From assembly GCF_900324475.1 (NCBI RefSeq), contig NZ_LT992502.1, positions 2,170,001-2,234,000 on the forward strand: a stretch of DNA of 64,000 nucleotides, given 5' to 3'. Numbering within the stretch: position 1 is the first letter of the stretch; each line of letters opens with the position of its first letter. The notes under the pieces were generated by a model that worked only from the letters and a program-made list of their open reading frames with translations, was not told the DNA's origin and ran no database searches. A program made the translations under genes and the position numbers. Below are positions 27,528-35,408 of this stretch, one piece after another. The stretch is from Enterobacter bugandensis. Lineage in GTDB: Bacteria; Pseudomonadota; Gammaproteobacteria; Enterobacterales; Enterobacteriaceae.

Positions 27528-28009
27528 GACGCTACCTTCAGGTCTTTCTGCTGGCCGTCGCGTTCGATCTCTACTGGGCGCTGGTAGTACTGTTTCGCGA
27601 ACAGGGCCTGATTATCTGGCTCGGGCTGGCGATCCTGGCGTGCCTGCTCTTGCCGTCAGCATACCGTCTTTACGCCATTGGGCTGGCCGCGGCGGGCAGC
27701 CTGCTGGATGCGCTCTGGGCGCTGACGGGGCTGATTGCCTTCACGGGCGACTCCCTGATGCCACTCTGGATGGTGGCATTGTGGTTGATGTTCGCCGTGG
27801 TCTGGACGCAGCTTGCGCGTACCACCACGTTACCCGGCTGGCTGCTGACCCTGCTGGCGGCCGTGGGAGGCCCGGTAGCCTACCTGATTGGCGAGCGGTT
27901 GGGCGCCATCACGTTTCTGGAGCCAACCTTTATCGTCGTCAGCTGGATGGCGCCGGGCTGGCTGGTGCTGATGCTGTTTTTCCACCTGCTGATGGGGAGA
28001 CAAAAATGA
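27524..28009 (+). CDS. DUF2878 membrane protein
   Basis: 161 residues with about five hydrophobic segments and almost no soluble part. Segments such as AVAFDLYWALVVLFREQGL and FLEPTFIVVSWMAPGW fit DUF2878, which is found in the same operon type in gamma-proteobacteria. No catalytic residues are obvious. It could help anchor the pathway at the inner membrane (inference). It overlaps both neighbours by four bases. Confidence 0.88.
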   Translation: MRRYLQVFLLAVAFDLYWALVVLFREQGLIIWLGLAILACLLLPSAYRLYAIGLAAAGSLLDALWALTGLIAFTGDSLMPLWMVALWLMFAVVWTQLARTTTLPGWLLTLLAAVGGPVAYLIGERLGAITFLEPTFIVVSWMAPGWLVLMLFFHLLMGRQK

Positions 28010-28530
28010 GGACTGCGATTCTGCTGTTTTGGCTCATGCTGGTTGTTCCTGGTGCTCAGGCCGCCGACTGGCTGGCCTGGCGCAAGGTGGGCGACGCCAC
28101 GCTGACCTGGGGGCCGTTCACGGTCTATACCTCTCAGCTCCGCACGCCGGATGGCCGTTACAGCCGGGACGATCAGGATCAGGCGCTGATTATTACCTAC
28201 GCGCGCGACATAGATCGCGATGAACTGGTTGAGGCGACCCGTGACCAGTGGCAGGCGCAGGGGATCCTGACGCAGGAACCGCAAAGTGAAGCCTGGCTAA
28301 GGATGCTCCAGTCCCTGTGGCCGGATGTCCGGCCGGGTTCACAGCTGGCGTTTGTTCTCAACGATAAGCAGGGGCAGTTCTGGTACCGCGCGTCGTCGGC
28401 GCAAAAATCCTTTATTCCGCTCGGTCCGCGCCAGTCAGAAGCGTTCAGCACCCGCTTTCTGGCCATCTGGCTCGATCCCCGCACGCAATATCCTGAGCTG
28501 CGTCAGCAGCTAATCGGAGGTAAAAAATGA
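28006..28530 (+). CDS. Chalcone-isomerase-like periplasmic protein
   Basis: 174 residues from the ATG at 28006, which overlaps the upstream stop as ATGA. A signal peptide is evident (LLFWLMLVVPGAQA, cleavage before ADW). The mature part with KVGDATLTWGPFTVYTSQLRT resembles the bacterial chalcone-isomerase-like fold, a family that binds fatty acids. A fatty acid or lipid carrier role in the periplasm fits the operon. Confidence 0.83.
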   Translation: MRTAILLFWLMLVVPGAQAADWLAWRKVGDATLTWGPFTVYTSQLRTPDGRYSRDDQDQALIITYARDIDRDELVEATRDQWQAQGILTQEPQSEAWLRMLQSLWPDVRPGSQLAFVLNDKQGQFWYRASSAQKSFIPLGPRQSEAFSTRFLAIWLDPRTQYPELRQQLIGGKK

Positions 28531-29066
28531 AACGAATCCTGACGCTGGCGCTGGCGCTGGCATTCACGATGCTGCTGGCCGGCTGCAGTACGGAGGTGTC
28601 CGAGTATCGTCAGCAGCAGCCGCGGCTTGATATCTTCCACTACTTCCAGGGCAAAACCGAAGCGTGGGGCATGGTGCAGGATCGCAGCGGCAAGCAGATC
28701 CGCCGCTTTCACGTTGAGATTGCCGGGGACGTCATCGGCGATACGCTGACGCTGAACGAGCGCTTCGTTTACGACGACGGCGAGAAGCAGCAGCGGGTAT
28801 GGCACATTCGCCGCGTGGGGAACGACCGCTACGAGGGAACGGCAGGTGATATTGAAGGGGTTGCCACCGGGCAGGCCGCAGGGAACGCCTTTAACTGGCA
28901 TTACAGCATGAACGTGAAGGCCAACGGCAAAACGTGGCTGCTGAACTTTGATGACTGGATGTACCTGCAGGATGAGACGCATCTGTTCAATAAAACAGAG
29001 ATGAAGAAATTTGGCGTCACCGTCGCCACGGTGACGCTGTTCTTTACCCGGAATACGGAAGCTTAG
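28527..29066 (+). CDS. DUF3833 lipoprotein, last gene of the operon
   Basis: 179 residues. It has a lipoprotein signal with lipobox LLAGC, placing Cys20 as the lipidated residue. The mature part includes RLDIFHYFQGKTEAWGMVQDR, WHYSMNVKANGKTWLLNFDDW and NKTEMKKFG, typical of DUF3833, whose fold may bind lipid. It closes the eight-gene unit and its stop overlaps the convergent transporter gene stop by four bases, with no terminator seen between. Confidence 0.9.
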   Translation: MKRILTLALALAFTMLLAGCSTEVSEYRQQQPRLDIFHYFQGKTEAWGMVQDRSGKQIRRFHVEIAGDVIGDTLTLNERFVYDDGEKQQRVWHIRRVGNDRYEGTAGDIEGVATGQAAGNAFNWHYSMNVKANGKTWLLNFDDWMYLQDETHLFNKTEMKKFGVTVATVTLFFTRNTEA

Positions 29067-29521
29067 TCGCGAACATCGCCGGTTTTGCTGCTGGAGTAAA
29101 TGAAGTACAGGGCAATCCCCAGGCACACCACCGCGCCCAGACGGCTCGGTGAAAACGGAATAGCGGGATTGTTCAACCAGCCAAAGTTATCTATCAGCAT
29201 GCTCATGGCGAGCTGGCCGAATATCACCGCCACCGTGGCGACGGCGGTGCCGATGCGCTGCACGGCGAGCACCATGATCACAATGTAGGGCACGCCGAAC
29301 ATCGCCCCGAGAAGCTGCCATTTCGGCACGTCCAGCAGCGTGACCGTCTGCTTAGGCTCAAAGAAGAAAATGAGCAGGGCGGTCACCAGCGCGCCGACGG
29401 AAAACGTCAGAAACGCGCTCTTGAAAACGCCCACGCTGCTGCCGAGCTGTCCGTTAATTGCGGCCTGTATGCTCAGCGTCGCGCCGCCGCAGATGGCCAG
29501 AATTATCATCATCAGTGTCAT
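29063..29521 (-). CDS. DMT-family (DUF606/YdcZ) small membrane transporter, second of a pair
   Basis: 152 residues from the ATG at 29521, preceded by AAAGGGG; a longer frame upstream is inside the previous gene. About five membrane helices, with the DUF606 signature ALSIQAAINGQLGSS-like segment (TLSIQAAINGQLG) at the N-terminus. Proteins of this length hold half of a ten-helix DMT transporter and probably work as dimers with the neighbouring paralogue. Substrate unknown. Confidence 0.87.
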   Translation of the reverse strand: MTLMMIILAICGGATLSIQAAINGQLGSSVGVFKSAFLTFSVGALVTALLIFFFEPKQTVTLLDVPKWQLLGAMFGVPYIVIMVLAVQRIGTAVATVAVIFGQLAMSMLIDNFGWLNNPAIPFSPSRLGAVVCLGIALYFIYSSSKTGDVRD

Positions 29522-29525
29522 GTGC

Positions 29526-29960
29526 TTACCCCTTTGCGACCAGTACCAGTGCGGCAATAATAAAAACCAGCGCCACGATGCGTCTTGCGTTTATCTTCCT
29601 GTGCGGCGTACCCAGCAGGCCAAAGTGGTCAATGATCAGGCTTTTAAAAACCTGACCTGCCAGAATGCCGATCATCGTCAGAGCGATGCCGATAGCGGGG
29701 GTGGCGATAGTCAGAATGATAACGTAAACAGGACCCAGCACGCCGCCGAGCAGCTGCCAGCCGGGCTGTGCGAAAAACGACGGACCGTTGCGCGGGCTAA
29801 AAAACAGCATCAGCAGAAAGGTCAGCGCGGCGCCGACCCCGAAAATGCTGAACGTGGCCCATAAATCGCCTACTTCTCCCCCTAACGGCCCCAGCAAACC
29901 CGCCTCGACGGAGAGGCCCATCCCGCCGGCAATCACCAGTAAAATCAATACAAACTGCAT
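29526..29960 (-). CDS. DMT-family (DUF606/YdcZ) small membrane transporter, first of a pair
   Basis: 144 residues, about five membrane helices, with VEAGLLGPLGGEVGDLWATF near the start. It resembles its downstream neighbour closely enough to be a tandem paralogue, and the two are four bases apart. A heterodimeric transporter is the simple interpretation. It is divergent from the LysR gene at 30056, which is the likely regulator. Confidence 0.87.
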   Translation of the reverse strand: MQFVLILLVIAGGMGLSVEAGLLGPLGGEVGDLWATFSIFGVGAALTFLLMLFFSPRNGPSFFAQPGWQLLGGVLGPVYVIILTIATPAIGIALTMIGILAGQVFKSLIIDHFGLLGTPHRKINARRIVALVFIIAALVLVAKG

Positions 29961-30055
29961 TATGCTTCCTCCATTATCAGGCGAAGAAGATTACGTCGGT
30001 AGACATGTGAGAAAAATGCCATAATGCAGGAAACACCTTTGCAGGAAATGCATTA

Positions 30056-30988
30056 ATGTCAGATGCCGGAAGCATGAACCTTCGCTCACTGCTGCTGTTT
30101 ATTGCCGTCTATGAAACGCAGAACTTTTCCGTCGTTGCGCGACGGGAGGGAATTTCTGCCTCGCAGGTGTCGCGGATTATTCATCAGCTTGAGGACGCGC
30201 TCGGCCAGCAGCTGTTCTATCGCAATACCCGGGCGGTGATCCCCACGGAAAACGGGCATCTTTTTATCCGCTATGCCCGGGCGATGGTGGATAACTTCGA
30301 AGAGGCGCGTCGGGAGCTGGATGAACGTTCGACCGAACCCTCCGGCACGGTACGCATTAACGGGCCGGTATTTTTTGGACAGAGGCACGTTGCACCCGGC
30401 CTGGCAGGCCTGGCCGAGCGTTATCCACGGTTAACCATAGAGCTGACGCTGACCGATGACTTTATCGACCCGCACCGGGATGCCGCCGACCTCATTTTTC
30501 GCATCGGCACGCTGACGGACTCGACGTTCCACGCCCGCATCTTCGGGCAGCAGCGCTACCATCTTGCCGCGTCGCCCGCGTATCTGCGTCAACACGGCGT
30601 ACCGGCCGACCCGGCCGAGCTGAGCCAGCATAAATGCCTGGTGTATCGCGGTTCGTCTGGCCCTAATCGCTGGCTTGTGCGACGCAAGGGGGAGAATTGG
30701 GTGCACTATCCCGTCGCGCCGCTGATGACGTCCAATAATGCGGAGTCGCTGCTCATTGCCGCGCTGGGTGGAATGGGGATCGTCCTGTTTCCGGACTGGC
30801 TGATTGGCGACAGGCTGCAGCGGGGGGAGCTGGTCGCTCTTATGCCGGAAATGGCGTGCGCTATCAATACGGAGCCGCTGAATATTGCGGCGATCTATCC
30901 TCACGCACGTCATCCGCCCCTGAACGTCAGGGCGGTGATTGATTATTACGTGGCGTTTTTCGGCTCGCCGCCGTACTGGCAAACGTAA
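30056..30988 (+). CDS. LysR-family regulator
   Basis: 310 residues. The DNA-binding part is LLFIAVYETQNFSVVARREGISASQVSRIIHQLEDALGQQLFYRNTR, and the effector domain fills the rest (PSLL-type fold with FPDWLIGDRLQRGELV near the C-terminus). Divergent from the DMT pair with about 95 bases between. The stop is only five bases from the convergent mesD stop. Confidence 0.92.
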   Translation: MSDAGSMNLRSLLLFIAVYETQNFSVVARREGISASQVSRIIHQLEDALGQQLFYRNTRAVIPTENGHLFIRYARAMVDNFEEARRELDERSTEPSGTVRINGPVFFGQRHVAPGLAGLAERYPRLTIELTLTDDFIDPHRDAADLIFRIGTLTDSTFHARIFGQQRYHLAASPAYLRQHGVPADPAELSQHKCLVYRGSSGPNRWLVRRKGENWVHYPVAPLMTSNNAESLLIAALGGMGIVLFPDWLIGDRLQRGELVALMPEMACAINTEPLNIAAIYPHARHPPLNVRAVIDYYVAFFGSPPYWQT

Positions 30989-30993
30989 GGCAA

Positions 30994-32022
30994 TTACGCG
31001 CCGAGCTCCTTGCGGATAATTTCTGCGCCGGCGCTGAGCGCTTTCAGCTTACCGTTAGCCACCTGACGGGAGAGGGGAGCCATGCCGCAGTTGGTTGAGG
31101 GGTAAAGCTTGTCGGCGTCGACGAACTGCAGCGCTTTACGCAGGGTGTCGGCGACCTCTTCTGGCGTTTCGACGGTGTTGGTTGCCACGTCAATCGCCCC
31201 AACCATCACCTTTTTACCGCGAATCAGCTCCAGCAGATCCATCGGTACGCGGGAGTTGTGGCACTCCAGGGAAATGATGTCGATGTTAGAGGTTTGCAGC
31301 TTAGGGAAGGCCTCTTCATACTGGCGCCATTCTGAGCCGAGCGTCTTTTTCCAGTCGGTATTGGCCTTGATGCCGTAGCCGTAGCAGATGTGTACCGCGG
31401 TTTCGCATTTCAGACCCTCAATGGCGCGCTCGAGTGCGGCGATACCCCAGTCGTTGACCTCATCAAAAAAGACGTTAAACGCCGGCTCGTCGAACTGGAT
31501 AATATCCACGCCCGCGGCTTCTAATTCGCGCGCCTCCTGGTTGAGGATTTTGGCGAATTCCCAGGCCAGCTTTTCGCGGCTTTTATAATGCGCGTCGTAA
31601 AGGGTGTCGATCATGGTCATTGGCCCAGGCAGGGCCCATTTGATCGGCTTGTCCGTGAGCTGGCGCAGGTATTTTGCATCGTCCACGAATACCGGCTTCT
31701 GACGCGCAACGGCAGAAACCACGGTCGGCACGCTGGCGTCGTAGCGGTTACGAATGCGCACGGTTTGGCGATTTTCAAAATCGACGCCGCTCAGGTGTTC
31801 AATAAAGGTGGTGACGAAGTGCTGACGGGTCTGTTCCCCGTCGCTGACAATATCGATTCCCGCACGGATCTGCTCGTCAAGGGACAGGCGCAGTGCATCC
31901 TGTTTACCTGCCAGTAATTCCTGATCCTGCAATTTCCACGGAGACCAGAGCGTTTCAGGTTGCGCAAGCCAGGTCGGCTTAGGCAGGCTGCCAGCCGTAG
32001 ACGTCGGGAGCAATGTTTTCAT
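30994..32022 (-). CDS. mesD: Folate-independent methionine synthase core protein (MesD)
   Basis: 342 residues, corresponding to the catalytic C-terminal half of MetE only. The four zinc/homocysteine ligands are in place: His211 and Cys213 in HICYGYG, Glu253 in SLECHNS, and Cys312 in TNCGMAPL. There is no N-terminal folate-binding domain. Its partner immediately upstream is DUF1852, and this pair was named MesD/MesX; the system needs oxygen and an unidentified methyl donor (published on other bacteria). AAGGTC precedes the start. Homologues were often called vitamin-B12-independent methionine synthase. Confidence 0.88.
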   Translation of the reverse strand: MKTLLPTSTAGSLPKPTWLAQPETLWSPWKLQDQELLAGKQDALRLSLDEQIRAGIDIVSDGEQTRQHFVTTFIEHLSGVDFENRQTVRIRNRYDASVPTVVSAVARQKPVFVDDAKYLRQLTDKPIKWALPGPMTMIDTLYDAHYKSREKLAWEFAKILNQEARELEAAGVDIIQFDEPAFNVFFDEVNDWGIAALERAIEGLKCETAVHICYGYGIKANTDWKKTLGSEWRQYEEAFPKLQTSNIDIISLECHNSRVPMDLLELIRGKKVMVGAIDVATNTVETPEEVADTLRKALQFVDADKLYPSTNCGMAPLSRQVANGKLKALSAGAEIIRKELGA

Positions 32023-32045
32023 AATAAAAGACCTTTTTTGATGAA

Positions 32046-33020
32046 TTAAAGCGTGTAGTTATCAGACCACTGCTCGAGAATGTGTTTATAAGGCTTAATG
32101 AAATATTCTTCGGTAAATCGACCCTGTTCAATCGCCAACCGGCTTCGCTCTTCGCGGTCATAAACAATTTTGGTTAATGAATGATCCTGCTGGTTCAGGT
32201 CCGGGCGATAAAACAGTCCCGCCGCCGAGTTCGCGTTATAAATTTCCGGGCGATAGATTTTCTGGAACGTTTCCATCGTGCTGATGGTGCCGATCAGTTC
32301 CAGATCGGTGTAATCGCTCAGCAAGTCTCCGGTAAAGAAGAACGCGAAAGGCGCCACGCTGTTCTCAGGCATGAAGTAGCGGACCTTCAGGCCCATTTTG
32401 GCGAAGTACAGTTCCGTTAACGATTCGCCATCCGGCGCGTACTCAATACCCAGAACAGGGTGCTGGTTACCGGTGCGGCGATAGGTGTCTTTGCTCGAGA
32501 CGCTCAGGCAGATCACCGGGCCCTTTCTGAAGTTCTCTTTGTATTCCGGCGAGTTCACAAAATGGCGGAAAATATTGCCGTGCAGTTCGCCAAACTTTTC
32601 CGGAATACTGAAGTGCTGCTGGTTCTTGTTGTGCTCCAGCAGCAGGACGCTGAAATCATAATCCCGCACGTAAGAGGAGAAGTTATTCCCGACAATGCCT
32701 GCGATACGCTGGTTATTTTTTTTGTCGACAATATACGTCTGCAAAATCTCGATGGCCGGGAACGGCTTTTCCGCGCCAATGTTCAAATCGACAGAGATGA
32801 TTTCAAGCTCAACCGCGTAGCGATCGGCGGTCGGGTTATCCCAACGCGCCAGGGCGTTAAAGCGGTTGTTGATCATCACCAGCGTATTGCGCAGGTTTTC
32901 CTGACGTTTTTCCCCACGCGCCAGGTTGGCAAAGTTGGTGGTTGTACGCGTATTTTCTGACGGGTTGTAATTCTCATCGAAGCAACTGCGCTTAAGGGTA
33001 TATGTGAAAGCTTTGCTCAT
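32046..33020 (-). CDS. mesX: MesX (DUF1852), accessory protein of MesD
   Basis: 324 residues from the ATG at 33020, with AGGAT upstream; an earlier in-frame start adds eight unlikely residues. Conserved segments FTYTLKRSCFDENYNPSEN, TVDKKNNQRI-like YIVDKKNNQRIAGIVGNNF and ARWDNPTADRYAVELEIISV mark DUF1852. The 23 bases before mesD mean co-transcription. In Price and co-workers' work the MesX protein is required for MesD activity. Its promoter region carries two MetR-type boxes. Confidence 0.88.
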   Translation of the reverse strand: MSKAFTYTLKRSCFDENYNPSENTRTTTNFANLARGEKRQENLRNTLVMINNRFNALARWDNPTADRYAVELEIISVDLNIGAEKPFPAIEILQTYIVDKKNNQRIAGIVGNNFSSYVRDYDFSVLLLEHNKNQQHFSIPEKFGELHGNIFRHFVNSPEYKENFRKGPVICLSVSSKDTYRRTGNQHPVLGIEYAPDGESLTELYFAKMGLKVRYFMPENSVAPFAFFFTGDLLSDYTDLELIGTISTMETFQKIYRPEIYNANSAAGLFYRPDLNQQDHSLTKIVYDREERSRLAIEQGRFTEEYFIKPYKHILEQWSDNYTL

Positions 33021-33100
33021 TGTGGTTATGCATCCTAAGTTCATGTTGCTAAGAAGTTACTAATGCATAATTTATGCCTGAGCCCGCGGCGTAGGGGAAG

Positions 33101-33134
33101 TGACTTAATTTCAATGCAACATGAGCGAAGTTCA
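33101..33134 (-). promoter_or_regulatory. Two MetR-like boxes upstream of mesX
   Basis: TGACTTAATTTCA at 33101-33113 and TGAGCGAAGTTCA at 33122-33134 each match the MetR consensus TGAA-N5-TTCA at all but one base, and their starts are 21 bases apart, about two helical turns. They lie 81 and 102 bases upstream of mesX, typical for activator sites. MetR with homocysteine is the activator of metE, so control of a methionine synthase by it is biologically sensible. The assignment is by eye, not by matrix. Confidence 0.6.
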
Positions 33135-33169
33135 TGAAGTGTAATGCTCGCGGTGTTGCTGCCTTTCTT

Positions 33170-33200
33170 GCCGGGTGGCGCTGCGCTTACACGGCCTACG
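33170..33200. repeat. REP element
   Basis: GCCGGGTGGCGCTGCGCTTAC followed by ACGGCCTAC. It is a standard REP unit between mesX and yaiL. Confidence 0.8.
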
Positions 33201-33274
33201 ATTCTCCTAATGTCGCACTCTTTACTCAATTCCCGCTATAATCCCCAAAATTTCCAACCGGTTTAGAAACGATC

Positions 33275-33814
33275 ATGACAAAACTCACCTTACAAGAGCA
33301 GATGCTGAAAGCGGGCCTGGTCAGCAGCAAGAAAGCGGCGAAAGTGCAGCGCACGGCAAAGAAATCACGCGTTCAGGCACGTGAGGCTCGGGAAGCGGTA
33401 GAAGAGAACAAGAAGGCGCAGATCGAGCGAGACAAGCTGCTGAGCGAGCAGCAGAAGCAGGCCGTACTCGCTAAAGAGTTTAAAGCGCAGGTGAAGCAGC
33501 TGATCGAGATGAACCGCATCACCGTGGCGAAGGGTAACATCACCTTTAACTTCACCGACGGTAATCTGATCAAAAAAATTGAGGTCGACAAGCAGACGCA
33601 AACCCAGCTGATCAACGGCCGTCTGGCCATTGCGCGCCTGGTGCTCAATGCAAACGGCGATTGTGAATACGCGATCATTCCGGCGGTGGTGGCTGATAAA
33701 ATTGCCCAGCGCGATGCCGACAGCATCGTGTTAAACAGCGCGCTCAGTCAGGAAGAGCACGACGAAGACGATCCGTACGCGGACTTCAAAATTCCTGACG
33801 ATTTGATGTGGTAA
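33275..33814 (+). CDS. yaiL: YaiL, DUF2058 nucleoid-associated-like protein
   Basis: 179 residues, full length, closely resembling E. coli YaiL from MTKLTLQEQMLKAGL to the ending DPYADFKIPDDLMW. The N-terminal 80 residues form a highly charged coiled coil with many Lys/Arg/Glu. The middle part is a small beta-rich domain. The protein has been described as a nucleoprotein or polynucleotide-associated enzyme regulator, but its role is not established. It converges on the pseudouridine synthase gene. Confidence 0.93.
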   Translation: MTKLTLQEQMLKAGLVSSKKAAKVQRTAKKSRVQAREAREAVEENKKAQIERDKLLSEQQKQAVLAKEFKAQVKQLIEMNRITVAKGNITFNFTDGNLIKKIEVDKQTQTQLINGRLAIARLVLNANGDCEYAIIPAVVADKIAQRDADSIVLNSALSQEEHDEDDPYADFKIPDDLMW

Positions 33815-33821
33815 ACCGCGT

Positions 33822-34508
33822 TCAAAACAGGGCGGCGTGGCGGGCGTTAACCGGCTCTCCGCTCACGGGATGAATAAAATTCAGCTCGCTGGCATGCAGC
33901 ATCAGCCGGGGCGTTTCCTTAGCCCCCGGCGCGTCAAGACCGCCATACAGATCGCAGCCCAGAATAGGGTGCCCCAGCTGTTGGCAGTGGATGCGCAGCT
34001 GGTGGGTTCGCCCGGTTTCCGGCGTCAGTTCCACCCGCGTTAACGGCACTCCTGTTCCCCGATAAAAACGTTCCACCACCCGATAGCGGGAACGGGCGGG
34101 TTTACCGTTGATGGCGCAGATCGACATCAGCGGGAACAGCGCCGGGTCTTTGGCAATGGGCGCGTCTATTATTCCCTCGTCGTTTCCCAGATGTCCATAA
34201 AGCAGGGCGCTGTAGACTTTCTCCACGCTGCGCTGGCTGAACTGCTGGCAAAGCGCCGCATTGATGGCCTTATTGCGCGCAACCACCATCAGCCCGGACG
34301 TGCCGAAATCCAGACGGTGCACCAGCGTGCAGCCGGGGAACGTCTGGACCAGACGATAATGGACAGAATCGAGGTTTTGCGGGTTTTTGCCCGAGAGGCT
34401 GAGCAGGCCAGAAGGCTTATTAATCAGCAGCAGATGTTCATCCTGCCAGAGGATCTCAATGTCGTCGTGACACGGTGGGGCAATAAAAGAATCGATAATC
34501 GCAGACAT
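33822..34508 (-). CDS. RluA-family pseudouridine synthase
   Basis: 228 residues. The catalytic motif is VHRLDFGTSGLMVVA, with Asp in HRLD as the nucleophile, and INKPSGLLSL marks the N-terminal strand. The C-terminal half carries TGRTHQLRIHCQQLGHPILG. The length is close to RluA rather than the longer RluC or RluD, so no S4 domain is present. The protein is RluA-like but a TIGR01621-type paralogue, so the specific RNA target is uncertain. Confidence 0.9.
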   Translation of the reverse strand: MSAIIDSFIAPPCHDDIEILWQDEHLLLINKPSGLLSLSGKNPQNLDSVHYRLVQTFPGCTLVHRLDFGTSGLMVVARNKAINAALCQQFSQRSVEKVYSALLYGHLGNDEGIIDAPIAKDPALFPLMSICAINGKPARSRYRVVERFYRGTGVPLTRVELTPETGRTHQLRIHCQQLGHPILGCDLYGGLDAPGAKETPRLMLHASELNFIHPVSGEPVNARHAALF

Positions 34509-34561
34509 CAGGCCGTCCGGCTGGAGAGTGGAAGCGGATGATAGCGAAATGCGGGGAAAAG

Positions 34562-34590
34562 AAAAACCCTCCCACCGGGCGGTGAGAGGG
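34562..34590 (-). terminator. Intrinsic terminator of azoR
   Basis: On the minus strand: CCCTCTCACCG/CGGTGGGAGGG stem with a short loop, then TTTTT. It lies about 8 bases after the azoR stop. Classical rho-independent terminator. Confidence 0.9.
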
Positions 34591-34597
34591 GGAAATC

Positions 34598-35353
<756 letters not shown>

Positions 35354-35408
35354 CTATAGCAATCATTAAAAAGAGATTTTATCCGGCAGAGCACTGCCCG
35401 TTAACGCT

